Assembly: GCF_029962835.1 (NCBI RefSeq)
Contig: NC_080578.1
Location: forward strand, 105,205,759-105,269,758
Source of the DNA: Magnolia sinica
Taxonomy: Eukaryota > Streptophyta > Magnoliopsida > Magnoliales > Magnoliaceae
DNA: 64,000 nucleotides
Direction of reading: 5' to 3'
In this document: positions 13,201 to 22,020 of the stretch, in pieces
Position numbering within the stretch: position 1 is the stretch's first letter
How the letters are laid out: the number at the start of each line of letters is the position of its first letter
Made by a program: the position numbers and the translations under genes
The notes under the pieces: generated by a model
Database searches by the model: none
What the model was told of the DNA's origin: nothing
Seen by the model: only the letters and a program-made list of their open reading frames with translations

Positions 13201-16200
13201 TTTCCTGACGTTCATGATGTGCAGGGGGAATGGAGAGTTGGTGAACCACCACTTAATTCACTTTATGGTCACAAGGGTTGCTTGGGACAACTTAACCTAT
13301 TTGGGTCTCTTGAACCCTTGCTGGTTCCATTTTGAATTTACTTGTAGGATGGGAGGATGGATAGTCTTTTGCATCACTGCATGCCGGTACAAGAAATTAT
13401 GGAAAGAGAGGAATAGTAGAATTTTTTAAGACATGGGAGCTTCAATTTTAATTTTTTTTTCCTGATTCTTCCTCCTTGAGACTTTCAAGTAGGCACCTGG
13501 GGATTGTCGGGTGGGTTGGGTTGTAATCTATGAGTTGCATTCTATTTTCCTGATGGGATGATTTATCTTCTTCGTAGATGTTTAGGTTTCTTGCTTTCTT
13601 CATTCTAATAATTTTTTGTTGCTGTTAAAAAAACGAAGGGATATGAAGACTTGTCCACTTACTGAAGATACAGCTTTACATAGGAATGACTGGTGAAACC
13701 AGATTCACAAAGCTGACCCAAATAGCAAGGACAATGCTATGATGATTATGACAATTGGTGAGCTTTTATTACCCATTATTATAGAGTAACTGATTTCCAT
13801 ATGAAGGGTGTTGTTAATTTTTCTCGAGGTTCAGCTGATATGTTACAAAGAACAGAGATTCCTGTGTAGCTCTCATGGAACCTCCACAAGTAGGCCTCCC
13901 TCAACAAGATCCGACTTATTTGGAACTGGAGGATGAGTATCTGGATGGTAGGCCCAGCTTCCCTGAGCCTGATTATCTAGCCCCACTAGCTGGGCTGAAC
14001 CTGAACTCAAGTCCTTGGCTCATGGGCTGGACATGGACATGCTTCAGCCCAACCTCACCATTTGCCACGTTAATATTTGCTAATTTGTAACTTTATGCTT
14101 AGTTTTTTTCTCCTTCTTCCTTTTTTTTTCCATTTTCGTTTTTGTTCATCTTCTTTACTCTTAGTAAAGTTTTTTCCTGCAACATATACCTTCCCTAGCT
14201 ACTATATCCTATGCTTTCTCAAGGTTAATAAATGAGCAGATTCTTCCTCTTCTTCCTGTACTTACCCATCAATTATCTAAGCAAGAAAATAGTCTCGATT
14301 TTTTTTTATAATCTCCCTAGGATAAAGCCAAAGGATTCCCTGAAATCATTGTCATCTTATTCTTTGCTCCACCACCCTCTCCCAGGGCTCAATATCAAGC
14401 TAAATTCATGTGAAGCTAATTTTCAGAAGTTACTTTTTTTTTTTTTGAGAGAGAGAGAAAGAGAGAGACAGATAGAGTAGCCAATTTTTCAGAAGATGCC
14501 AAGAAGAGATGATCAGTAGACAAGTGAAATCAGAACAATTTCAAGCAATTTTGAAACAATGAAAGAGCTTATTGGCGCAAATGATATGAAACTTTACCCT
14601 TTGAGTTGATATTGAACGTTTGTCTTTGGTACCAGCAAATCCAAATGACCGTTGCTGCCAAGAGATCAATCAATTAACTGAGGCCGCATATCATGAGTAC
14701 TTTGCATGGCTAAGTAAACAAAAATAAAAGATATGCTACACATTTAACAAAAGGAGCAGGTAAAATAGCATTTTGAGTCAGACAAAACCAAGTCTCCTGT
14801 TCCTCAATTATCACTTCATAATGAGCAAAATATACACCTAAACATGATATGCATGTCAAGAACCATAGTTGATAAATAAAAAGGAAAAGTATATGTTCTC
14901 TTCTTCTTCTTCTTTTCTCAGACCCATAAAATGAAGATAAAAAGCAAAAAATAAAAAAGACGATGGACAATTTCAAAGTAACATTCAAAATTTACCTGGA
15001 TACCTAGCATCTTTCCTATCAATCCCAAAGCCTCTTGCGTGTCCTTATTCTCCTTGTAAAGATGAAACCTAAAAATGAGAACAAAGACACTGCCGTTTAG
15101 AAGTTAATTGAAAAGGACAATCAACGATAATTGGCCATTTGAAATCAAAAGCACAATCAGGAATCCTCAAGTACTAATTCAAAGCGACTAAATGCTTCAC
15201 CCTCACAATTTTAACAAATCATCACCTCTCTTTAGTCAAATAAAACCATTAAATAAAAAATAGATATTGCACAGAATTCCATATACAATCCATTCATTAT
15301 TCAACTCTGCCACTATGTAACTAAGGCTTGTTAAATTAGGTTCTATCATTATCCCACCAAATACACAAGATGAATATTGCAAGAAATTCCCGTCTTGTTG
15401 AGCATTAAATTAATTTCAAGTAAACTTTTAAAACCTACCATTTGCTAAATGAAAACCGGTTTCTGGAGCGCACAGTTCAGCGACATGGTCCAAGTATAGA
15501 TTTTGTCTTGAACAAAATCAGAACTGGGGTTTGTTGAACAAAAAAAATATGGAAACAATGTCAAAACTATATACCGTTATAACCTTATATGATGTAGATG
15601 TGTACACATGCTACTCGTGTCATAACTTCCAGTGGAATGGCAGAACAGGAGCCATGGAGCAAACCCCAATTAACAGGGATAAGGCATAAATGACGATGAT
15701 GTTACTCTTTACTGCCATCTCACAATTTTAGTCTAATAGTTTAATAATTACTATTCACAAGAAATCAGGCAAAGAGACTCTTTGACTGTTTGGGTAACAG
15801 CTTCAGGACCTTGTTTGACAGATGGTGGATCTTGTTTGTTACCTAAACAAGATTGAAAGGAGGCAGCAGCATCTATCTAAGAAGTGTTTTATGTGCAAGG
15901 ATGCCAAGGAGATTGTAGATGACCTTTTTTGTAAACTGTCCAATGGCTCAGTTTATATGGTGTGATTTTTTATTTTTTGTCGCCTCGAGTTTCATGGGTT
16001 CTGCAAGGCTTGGTGGCTGATCATTGTAGAAGTTGGGGAGAAGTGATATTTAGTGAGAGGAGAAGGTTCCGGGGCATCCAGTGTTCCAAATATCGCCGAT
16101 GTTCTCAACAATATAGGCAATACTATCAGTATCCCCAGGTGGCTGATAAAGAATATATTAAGAAACTCGCGAAAGCGAGAAAAGAATACAAACAGCTCCA

Positions 16201-19200
16201 AAGGAAAAAAGATGTCAAGGGCAAAGCCTTCTTGACTTCTTTTACATATGGAGGCCATTCGAAAGATACTGGGGATTTTACTCTTAACTAATATGGGTCC
16301 AAGGGGCCCAGATCCAACAGTCGGATCGACAAGATCCAACAGTCGGATTGACATGAAATAAAAATCCTATGATGAAAATGGTCTCCTAAGAAGCCCACAT
16401 GCATCATCCCAAAGTAGGGTCTTCCCGATGCACGTCCAATGCATGTGGGGTCCTCAATATGGTCTGGCATACCCCATTTGTGACTCATCTCCCATTCACA
16501 AAAAAGTTGTACTAATATGGGTGGTCATCTCCGTCTCTGGTATACCCGAGTAGGTCCTTTGATGTCCCCATCACTTTTCAAGTTAAAAATCTGGATAACG
16601 GCACCTAACAACTTATCCATGAGGCATTCCACTCACTTCTCAAGCTAAAAATCATATTAAGGGCACCTAAATATCTATCCTTAAGACATTTCACAAACTT
16701 TTCAAGCTAAGAGGCTGGGTTATTGCCCCAAAATGCCAATTCTAAAGACATTTTGCTCAATTTTCAACCTAAAACTCCATGTAGGGGCACTGAGATGCCT
16801 ATCCTTGAGGTTTGCCCACTATTTGAGCTAAAAAACAACATATTGGCACATAAATGGCTATCCTTGGACCATTTTGCCCATTTTTCAAGTTAAAAGTCTA
16901 GGTAAAGACAACCAAATGCCTATCCTAAAGGCATTTTGCCCACTTTTCATGTTGACAATATCAACAAGAGCACCCAAATGCCTATCCATGAGCCACTTTG
17001 TCCACCTTTCAAGCTAAGTATCTAGGTAATGGCGCCTAAATACTTTTCCTTGTGGCATTTTGCCCACTTTTCAAGCTAAAAATTCGGGTTATGCACATAA
17101 ATGCCTATTCTTAAGGCATATTACTTATTTCTCAAGCTAAAAAATAAATAAAAAAATTTTAAAAAGCAAAAAATTCGGGTTATGCACATAAATGCCCATC
17201 CTTAAGGCATATTACTTATTTCTCAAGCTAAAAATTCGGCCAGGGCAACTAAATGCCTATCCATAAGGCATTTTACTAACTTCTCATGCTAAAAAAAATC
17301 TTAGTAAATGCACCTAAATACCTACACTTGAGGCATTTTGCCCATTTCCCAATAAAAATCCCAGTAAGGGCACCTAAATGCCTATCCATGAGACATTTTG
17401 CCTAGGTATAAAAAAAAAATGGTATGTAAACCTATTCCCTAAACCTTAGGATTTTTGCACACTTCTCAAGTGAATAAATTAAGGTGAGGGCACCTAAATG
17501 CCATTCCGTGTGGCATTTTGTCTAGTTTTCATGCTAAAAATCCAAGGCACCAAGATGTCGATGCTTGAGGCATTTTCATCACTTCTCAAGTTAACCATGC
17601 ATGTGAGGCACCTAAATGCCTATCCTTGAGGCATTTTTCCATCGCTTCTAGTTAGAAAGCTGAGTAAGGGCACCAAAATTCCCATCCTTGAAGCCTTTTA
17701 CCCATTTCTCATAAAAAATCCGAACAAGGGCACTTACATGCCCATTCATCATTTTGCCCACTTTTCAAGCTAAAATTCCAGATAAAGGCACATGAATTCC
17801 TATATTCGAGGCATTTTCTCACTCTTCAAACTAAAAGTCCAGGTTATGGCACCCAAATGCTTATCCTTAAGGCATTTTGCTCACTTTTCAACTTAAAATC
17901 CAAATAAGGGCACCGACCTGCCCATCCACGAGGCATTTTGCTAACTTTTCAAAGGACACTCAAATGAGTCCATGAGGCATTTTGCTCACTTTTAAAGCTA
18001 TCCAACTAAGGGCACCTAAATGCCTTAACTTTTCAAGCTAACAATCCGAATTATGGCACCTAAATAGTAGTAAAGTATTACAATAAAAGAAAATTGAAGT
18101 GATTTATACCTAAGGAATTTGCCAGTGTCATTGGGCCAATCATTCGAACCTCTGCTGTCGAAAGGCTTGTTATCCTTGGAATCTTCACAACCTCCCCTTT
18201 CTTTCCGTTTCTTAGAGTTCCTTCCTCTATCACGTTGGTCCCCTGAGGAAAACCTCACCCGAATGCATTTTGAACTAGCATCCGGTCCTTCAACTGTGTC
18301 AGTGACCAAGAACTTGAAATTTGCCTTGAAGAAATTATGAACTTCCTGAAATGCTCGATGATGAAAATAAAATTAGAAAAATAAAATGAATTAGACTGAG
18401 GGAACATCCTAAGCATTGTGAATCATGCTCTATATGATCCAAACCATCCATTTGGTGAGACCCATCATCAAGCTAATTCGTAGTGCTATCCATTAGATTG
18501 GTATTCACATAGAAGGTTGAATAAATAGCTAAAGGTCCATATTCAGCTGGAAAACTTTGTGCAGTTGATGTCCAAATGTTGAGTTGTAGACCGTCCACAT
18601 TGGGACCCACCATATGGAATGTTTGGATCATCCAACCCTGAAGCCATGTGAGCCCCATTCAGACATGCCAGAGATAAAATGACGACTCTAGAATTCAATC
18701 AAAACTCACCGTCCGATGGGATTTGTTGGCATCTGCAGAAAGAACAATTGGAGAAATATCGTTCTCAACACCACATTGGATCCGTTCAAGAAATCCTTTC
18801 AAGGATTCGGCATCAGCATCACCGGCGAGAGATCTAAAGGATTCGATTTCTGCATTGTGACTATCATTCGGTGTGGAATCAAGGATTTTGCTTTCTTTTT
18901 CATCTATTTTCTGATAAATCAAATGCAGGCAAATTTATACTACCATAAAATTATTTTATATATATGGGATTTTACCAGAATTCCTCATAACTAATTGTTT
19001 TACCAAACAATGACTCCAGCTTTTAAAAGTACCGTGGAGTGATTTTTGCTGAGTAAATGACTAAAATACCCACATAATATGTGTATTAATTTTTTCTCAA
19101 AGAGGTGTTAGAGTCAAGGCACTGTGGGCCCACATAGTGTGTATGCCATCCAACCCGTCCAACTAGTGCATCCAACCATTCTGCAAAACCAAAAATTCAG

Positions 19201-20627
19201 GCAATCCAACCATTGGGCAGGCCACACCATAGAAAACAATACCACCCAAAACCATCCTAAGTTACACATGGCCCACCTGATGATTAGATCAACCTGATTA
19301 CTTGTTTATACATACATCATGGTAGGATCAATCTGTTGGATGGATTGGATGTCATAAACACACCATGTCAGCCCCACAATTGCCACTTTTTAATAACAAA
19401 ATGATATATTAGGGTTTCTTAATCATTGCACTCAATAAAATCAGAATTTCTGAGAAATTTTGCAGTAAAAACCCCAAATAAGTTTCAAAGAAAAGAAAGG
19501 GGGGAAAAAAGGAAGAGCTCATGAATGAAATGAAGGGGAAAAAAGGACAAATAAATTGCAGAAACTCATCCATCAGGCACGGAGCATAAATGGAAGGCAA
19601 TCCAATCACCCCCACAAAAAAAAAAAAAGGCATGTGGCCCATTTCAGATTGAATATGGTTTATTAATCACACTGATAGGACAATCCAATCCAATCCATCC
19701 AATCTATCACATGGTTGCTAAAAACAAAAAAGCCAGCCGTCCAGATTCAATGGGCAGAATGAAAAGGTTAAAGATTGTGCGATCACCACGCTCACAAAAA
19801 GACACGATATGCCCCAGATTTCCATACATGCATGCCTGGTGCATGGTCGTGGTTGAGTTTACCGCAATAAAAAAAGGCAGTGAATTGCTGCTGTATTCTC
19901 AACAGAAAACGAATTACCTCCGGAGGCAGATCAAATGATGTCAGGTGAACAACATTTCCATTGCAATCAACTTCGTTCACAATAAAATCCGAATACCTAC
20001 AGAATAAAAAGGGAAAAAAGAAAAAGAAAAAAAAAGGAAATGAGAGAGAACATCCAAATGAGAACGAGGGATGCGACTTGCCTTGTAGAATCCCCTGTGA
20101 GCTCAAGCTCTGTGGAGCCCTCCATGATGTTTGTGTTATATCCACTCCGTCCATCCGTTCCGTCATCTCAGTTTAGGAAATGACCTCAAGCGTGAGGGAG
20201 ATCCAAAAATCAGGTGGGCCACAGCAAAAGACACGATCCACCATTGAAACTTTCTTGATGGCCACAGAAGTTTTGGATCAGTCTCATATGAGTTTTACCT
20301 TCATCCACCTGGGAATAACCTTATGAACGGGTTGGATGACATATAAAATTCACGGTGGGCACCAGGAAGATTTCAACGGTGGGGCCTTCCCATTCCAGCT
20401 TGCTTCCTGTGGTGTGGACCACTTCAACTTTTGGATCTCCCTCATGTTTGGGATCATGGACGAAACAGATGGACAGAGTAGATGTAACAAAAACATCACA
20501 GTGGGCCCCACAGAGCGTGGGGTTAGGAGAAGAGGGATTGGGACCTTTGTTTCAAAACGCCACGGAAGCCCGGGAGCTTGGAGATGTAGCAAAGGATCCC
20601 GACGTCAGCTTCGTCTAGGGTTTTCAT
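1..20627 (-). CDS. PUS7: PUS7/TruD-family tRNA pseudouridine synthase, 14 exons, C-terminus outside window
   Basis: PUS7/TruD enzymes isomerise uridine to pseudouridine in tRNA (and snRNA/mRNA in eukaryotes) without a guide RNA. Exons, in transcript order: 20545-20627, 19918-19996, 18710-18910, 18110-18345, 14996-15068, 14598-14654, 12011-12090, 11861-11923, 11649-11736, 11377-11487, 11164-11265, 9828-9895, 1302-1366, 1-157. All junctions are GT-AG and the phases join without a stop over 487 codons. The start is the ATG before KTLDEADVGILCYISKLPGF, the usual PUS7 N-terminus; an in-frame ATG lies 42 codons upstream. The TruD motif FGFAGTKDKRS places the catalytic Asp at about residue 235, and NYFGLQRFG is at about 315-323. 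YVHSYQSYLWNHAA follows in exon 13. Residues around 130-160 form a charged plant-type insert (KKRKERGG). Introns 1, 4 and 12 are loaded with repeats. The donor after exon 10 (CTT|GTGTTT) is weak. Family assignment is firm; the exact substrates are inferred from the family. Confidence 0.93.
158..1301. other. PUS7 intron 13
   Basis: Intron between PUS7 exons 13 and 14, AT-rich. Apart from alternating purine/pyrimidine runs at about 1113-1180 (ACGTACGT, CATGTACATATG) and the microsatellite at its 3' side I see no coding signal. Short open frames at 1019-1374 are made of microsatellite. Confidence 0.7.
1235..1281. repeat. Compound microsatellite (CATA)n-(AC)n-(AT)n
   Basis: Contiguous CATA tetramers, then about nine AC dinucleotides, then about five AT dinucleotides, 11 bp from the PUS7 exon 13 donor (exon ends at 1302). 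It is likely length-polymorphic. Confidence 0.9.
1557..1740. repeat. CGATATCG-rich foldback element
   Basis: Both ends are made of overlapping palindromes (CAATATCGATACTATCGG at the left, CGATATTATTGATACTATC at the right, ATATCGCACGATATATCG between), around an A-rich centre with AAATAAAATA repeats. It can fold on itself. It resembles small low-complexity MITEs; no TSD was found, so the class is uncertain. Confidence 0.5.
2055..2781 (+). mobile_element. Complete TRIM-like LTR retrotransposon, copy 1 (TSD GATTC)
   Basis: Two 337-bp direct repeats (2055-2391 and 2445-2781) flank only 53 bp. The whole is bracketed by GATTC at 2050-2054 and 2782-2786. Immediately after the first LTR comes TTGGTATCAGAGC, the initiator tRNA-Met primer binding site (from 2394). 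A short purine tract CTGGGGG precedes the second LTR. LTR termini are TAATGC...CATCA, so the 5' end is TA rather than TG. The LTR contains an internal sub-duplication: a 'TAATGC..GCATTT..CACACC..GAGTGGGGT' block occurs twice, about 125 bp apart. It encodes nothing and would need proteins in trans. It sits antisense in PUS7 intron 12. Confidence 0.85.
2918..3354. mobile_element. Foldback (MITE-like) element A
   Basis: The left arm starts near GTGAATGTATGTGGTTTATCC and continues with CACGCTGTCCATCTATTTTT and AAGCTCAAGTGGACCATACC. The right arm has the reverse complement (GGTCCATTTGAGCTTTGGAT, AGTGGATAATATATA) and ends in TTTACTCAGTA. Arms are about 170-190 bp around a loop containing TGTTTATTTGTCATCCAACC. 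It lies in PUS7 intron 12. Confidence 0.65.
3409..3893. mobile_element. Foldback element B with long terminal inverted repeats
   Basis: GGATCCACTGAGGTGGGTGG at the left mirrors CCACCCACCTCGGCGGATCC at the right. Inside are inverted ATGTATATGTG / CACATACATCA and CACTGTCCACAG / TATGGACAGTG pairs. It has the same core as element A, at about 485 bp, and is nested close behind it. Confidence 0.7.
3966..4480. mobile_element. Foldback elements C1 and C2, truncated neighbours
   Basis: C1 (3966-4175) starts GGTGGGGCCCACATTGATGT and has a shortened right arm (CCACTTGAACTTTGGACC). C2 (4186-4480) starts GGTAGGGCCCACCATGATGT and ends ATACATCAAAGTGAGGTCCA. In both, the central loop has been lost, leaving arm against arm. 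Confidence 0.6.
5158..5297. repeat. 63-bp tandem duplication followed by C17 tract
   Basis: AGGATTTGGGGCTTGCCC...TTTTAAGGGTGG..AAAAAGGAAGA occurs at 5158 and again at 5221 with few differences. It is followed by an uninterrupted run of 17 C at 5281-5297. Between element C2 and this point (4481-5157), and from 5298 to 5655, I see nothing gene-like. Confidence 0.8.
5656..9627 (+). mobile_element. Internally deleted Ty3/gypsy chromovirus, complete LTRs, TSD ACCGA
   Basis: LTRs are 5656-6872 (1217 bp) and 8405-9627 (1223 bp), starting TGATGAGGACATCG and ending CCTGCATCA. Target duplication ACCGA is at 5651-5655 and 9628-9632. The primer site TGGTATCAGAGCC (initiator tRNA-Met) is at 6877-6889 and the polypurine tract GGGGAGAG is just before 8405. 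Each LTR carries a TATA box (CCATATAAATAGG, about 6013 and 8761). LTRs differ at only about ten sites plus small indels, so insertion is recent. The internal part is only 1.5 kb and has one ORF (7080-8528). It lies in PUS7 intron 12, antisense to the gene. Non-autonomous: protease, RT, RNase H and the integrase core are absent. Confidence 0.92.
7080..8528 (+). CDS. Chimeric Gag-integrase tail-chromodomain ORF of non-autonomous chromovirus (482 aa)
   Basis: A single uninterrupted frame of three pieces. Residues 1 to about 107 are a Gag-type N-terminus with a probable coiled coil (MEQLQESLNKISQTLESMIK). Residues about 108-158 are the spacer that precedes RT in the related element at 23630 (ELRDIFPDDLP corresponds to its EYSDVFPEDLP). 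From about 161 it is the integrase C-terminal part (NRSTGLSP-like DRSTGLSPCE, GDSVMVCIRPERY). A chromodomain covers about 373-425 (EIIST, GFQKYLVKWKSRP, STWLTEEEL). The last 40 codons are read from the 3' LTR and include a basic RRRR patch. Capsid, zinc knuckle, PR, RT, RH and the catalytic DDE are all gone, yet both joints keep frame. It could be a selfish non-autonomous lineage or chance deletion; function is unknown. Confidence 0.85.
   Translation: MPTRTGRSFGLHPTLNMEQLQESLNKISQTLESMIKRLEMDQCCEQLDVRIARLKTIARTNPTIGVDVQSQAGGLEDTLMNGVGQGINYGCAPGHPPHERHKDHYFEGYNMCGLVAGESAPAASVELPTEAIPVMDELRDIFPDDLPDESPRKDIEHTRIWDIVIPTTEFTLNKFVDRSTGLSPCEVVTDYKPRKLINLVPMSLSHRPSESAESFAHHIHSWHQEIRQKIMTNNEHCTFYTDQYKCFKGFNIGDSVMVCIRPERYPSRAVRKLHACNAGPVKIIKRNGLNVYEIDLPPSMRISFTSDVEDLVTFQRTTDTLSGPSPTHPDSSYLSLEPWPLSNPFSQPLPPIFTLPDLSSQPLPSIPSLHTPREEIEDILDHEIISTSDGGFQKYLVKWKSRPTSDSTWLTEEELQRLDPDILERFRSFISPVAKSSQPGRVDEDIVHTHARTPPPLRTYIRRRRTPPSIWLDDDVQGGPPS
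9896..11163. other. PUS7 intron 11
   Basis: A-rich intron between exons 11 and 12. It contains a GGAGCA hexamer repeat at 10581-10610 (five copies) and no coding signal or clear transposon. Confidence 0.7.
10581..10610. repeat. (GGAGCA)5 microsatellite
   Basis: Five consecutive GGAGCA units inside PUS7 intron 11, the last one ending GGAGCC. Confidence 0.85.
11164..12090 (-). CDS. PUS7: PUS7 exons 7-11: central TruD domain
   Basis: Five closely spaced exons (12011-12090, 11861-11923, 11649-11736, 11377-11487, 11164-11265) separated by introns of 87-161 bp, unlike the multi-kilobase introns elsewhere in the gene. They encode VTVFKQQAKRLAALNDRL, YVQEELVLGKLLGNRFTITL, the NYFGLQRFG motif, PTHFVGAALLRGEW and the helical RLPRYLVAERAI segment. 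This block looks like the original compact gene architecture, untouched by transposons. Confidence 0.9.
12412..13049 (-). mobile_element. Complete TRIM-like retrotransposon, copy 2 (TSD CTTTT)
   Basis: Same family as copy 1, reversed. CTTTT flanks it at 12407-12411 and 13050-13054. On the plus strand the repeats are 12412-12768 (357 bp) and 12822-13049 (228 bp), separated again by exactly 53 bp (12769-12821) holding the reversed primer site (ATACCAA). The 129-bp length difference is the internal sub-repeat, present in one LTR and absent from the other. Termini read on the element strand are TAATGC...GCATCA. It is in PUS7 intron 6, sense to the gene. Confidence 0.85.
13330..13633 (+). mobile_element. 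5'-truncated LINE 3' end
   Basis: The peptide WKERNSRIF near 13398-13427 is the typical tail of the plant LINE zf-RVT region (WKERNNRIF). A T-rich 3' UTR with TCATTCTAATAATTTTTTGT and a terminal A7 at 13627-13633 follows. No upstream RT is present. Confidence 0.5.
13634..14597. other. PUS7 intron 6, acceptor-distal part
   Basis: Pyrimidine-rich DNA with an AG-rich run (GAGAGAGAGAAAGAGAGAGA at 14447-14466). The open frame near 13875-14090 has low-complexity content and no recognisable domain, so it is not called. Confidence 0.6.
14598..14654 (-). CDS. PUS7: PUS7 exon 6: catalytic motif
   Basis: A 19-codon phase-0 exon that reads QRSFGFAGTKDKRSISTQR. It is the TruD-family motif II, whose Asp (in TKDK) is the nucleophile. 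The acceptor is CTTGGCAG and the donor is AGG|GTAAAG. No catalytic residue is missing. Confidence 0.9.
15069..16559. other. PUS7 intron 4, distal part
   Basis: No coding signal. Around 16300-16450 the phrase AGATCCAACAGTCGGAT occurs twice in tandem; similar GATCCAACGGCCCGATC text recurs at about 57890, so it is probably a transposon piece. Confidence 0.55.
16560..18064. repeat. Tandem array of about 62-bp units in PUS7 intron 4
   Basis: Roughly 24 diverged, adjacent units. The consensus combines GGCACCTAAATGCCTATCC, TTGAGGCATTTTGCCCACTT and TTCAAGCTAAAAATCC. Units vary in length (some internally deleted; a local duplication near 17080-17230). Period is not a multiple of three and no unit is open throughout, so it is not coding. 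The array ends about 45 bp from the exon 4 donor at 18109. Confidence 0.9.
18430..18660. mobile_element. Small foldback element in PUS7 intron 3
   Basis: ATGATCCAAACCATCCATTT...GGTGAGACCC at the left is mirrored by GGGACCCACCATATGGAATG...TTGGATCATCC at the right. The core differs from the elements A-O family. Confidence 0.5.
19115..19400. mobile_element. Foldback element, second family, in PUS7 intron 2
   Basis: CACTGTGGGCCCACATAGTG..TATGCCATCCAACCCGTCC at the left is mirrored by GGATGGATTGGATGTCATAA..ACACCATGTCAGCCCCACA at the right. A related partial copy is at 52715-52925. Confidence 0.6.
20098..20520. mobile_element. Foldback element F filling PUS7 intron 1
   Basis: AGCTCTGTGGAGCCCTCCAT / ATGTTTGTGTTATATCCACT / CCGTCCATCC at the left is mirrored by GGATGGACAGAGTAG..., AACATCACAGTGGGCCCCAC, AGAGC at the right. 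It occupies most of the 548-bp intron 1 and its outer end is about 24 bp from the exon 1 donor. Confidence 0.7.
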
Positions 20628-20753
20628 GGCTAGGGTTTCGATGTAGCAGCTGCAGAAGCGGTGGTGGGGTTTTAGCTTGTTGCTGCTGATGGTGGTTTTG
20701 GTGAAGGGTTTTAGTAGAGAGAGAGGAAAGCTCAAAACCCCGATTCCCAACAT
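20545..20753 (-). CDS. PUS7: PUS7 exon 1 with possible upstream start (N-terminal extension)
   Basis: Exon 1 ends at 20545 with donor AG|GTCCC and encodes the conserved start MKTLDEADVGI at 20627. The same frame stays open upstream to an ATG at 20753, adding 42 residues beginning MLGIGVLSFPLSLLKPFTKT. The extension is rich in Ser, Thr, Lys, Leu and Phe and has almost no acidic residues, as in many organelle transit peptides. Initiation at the inner ATG would give a cytosolic/nuclear protein and at the outer one possibly an organellar form. It may equally be 5' UTR that happens to be open. The start at 20627 is preferred because it matches the family N-terminus. Confidence 0.5.
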
Positions 20754-21053
20754 GTAGTGAGCACTACACTACCTGTTTTGTTCGATTTTCTTGTTCGGAC
20801 GAAGTCCTTGGCAGCAGCGTTGCCGACGTGGCAAGCTCCAGCCGATCCTGGACCGTTCATCTTGTGCGGCACATTGTGGTGGGTATATCAACGGGGTACC
20901 CGGATCCAGTTTCAACGGGTCCGGGTCCAACTTTATTGGGACCGTGAAGTAATCTTGTCAGTTTCGGTGCCACTTTTTGGTGGCCGGCTGAAATTCGGGT
21001 TGGGTCCAGGTTCAGGTCGTGTGCATCAGCCAAATAACCTGATTAAGAATAGA
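20754..21053. promoter_or_regulatory. Presumed upstream region of the PUS7 gene
   Basis: Lies directly upstream of the outer ATG (20753) and is the GC-richest non-repeat stretch nearby. No convincing TATA box on the minus strand was found. The part from about 20880 has GGGTCCGGGTCC-type transposon sequence. Assignment is by position only. Confidence 0.3.
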
Positions 21054-22020
21054 CTATGTGGGGCCCACCATGATATAATGATTTGTATCATTTATCCACG
21101 CCATCCATCCATTTTTATTAGATCATTTTAATGTATGAGGCTAAATTTGAAGCATATCTAAAGCTCAGGTGGACCACACTACATGAAAGTGTAAATTGAA
21201 CACTCATGATTGAAAATTTATCAGAGCCACAGAAGTGTTGTATCAAGCAGATATTTGGATTGGGTTCAGGTTCAGATTGTGTACTAACTCAAGAGGAATG
21301 AGGGTACCAAGTAAATTTTGTTGTGCCTACCATGTTGTCCTCTCATTTTACCCTATCATTTTAGTGAGGAGACTATTAAAAATTCCTCGAGGCCACCCTA
21401 ATGTTTATTTTGTCATCCAACCTATTTTTTAGGTCACTCAGAAATGGATGAAAGAAAAACAAAAATATTAAATTGCAGCCTATCCAAAGCGCGAGTTTAC
21501 CATAACACATTGAAAAACCATTGTTTCTAGAGTTTGCGACGGCTAGGGACCGTCATATTGTGTGAAAACTGGTCACCCACTGTATGTTGTGCAGGGAACA
21601 ACTCTATAAAAGATCATTCAACCACGTTTTGTTGCCCTGCCTACCCCATCACGTAAGGGGAGGAAGTCCAACAAGCAAGCTGTGTTTTTGCAAAGAGTAT
21701 AAAAGAAGTGCCGTATAAGCCCATAAGACACTGTTGAGGTTGAGGTTGAGTTTTATCTGTTCTGACACTTAGTTGAATGCCTACCATTGAAAGCTTCTTA
21801 GTGGCCACATGAGGTTTTGGATTTTTCCTTCATCTTGTCTATGCGACCTTATGAATGAGTTGGATGACAAATAAACATGTCTATGGCCCTTGTGAAGGTT
21901 TCAACAGTGGACATCACTATTCCTTTTGTTTTATGGGGTGTTGTCCACTCAAGCTTTGGATATGATTCAATTATGGGATCACGCCTTGAAATGATCTATA
22001 CAAACAGATGTATGAAGTGA
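21054..22020. mobile_element. Foldback element G split by an insertion
   Basis: The left arm 21054-21245 (GTGGGGCCCACCATGATATA, CGCCATCCATCCATTTTTAT, AAGCTCAGGTGGACCACACT) and right arm 21780-22020 (CATTGAAAGCTTCTTAGTGG, CCACTCAAGCTTTGGATATG) belong together. About 530 bp of unrelated DNA sits between them, including a shorter piece of the same loop (CACCCTAATGTTTATTTTGT at about 21400). Confidence 0.55.

Noticed and set aside
16560..18064. CRISPR-like repeat array
   Set aside because: The units are directly adjacent and diverged, with no conserved repeat separated by unique spacers, and the context is a plant intron.
20336..20689. Plus-strand open frames across PUS7 exon 1 and element F
   Set aside because: They are shadows of the foldback element and of the minus-strand exon; no splice or domain support.
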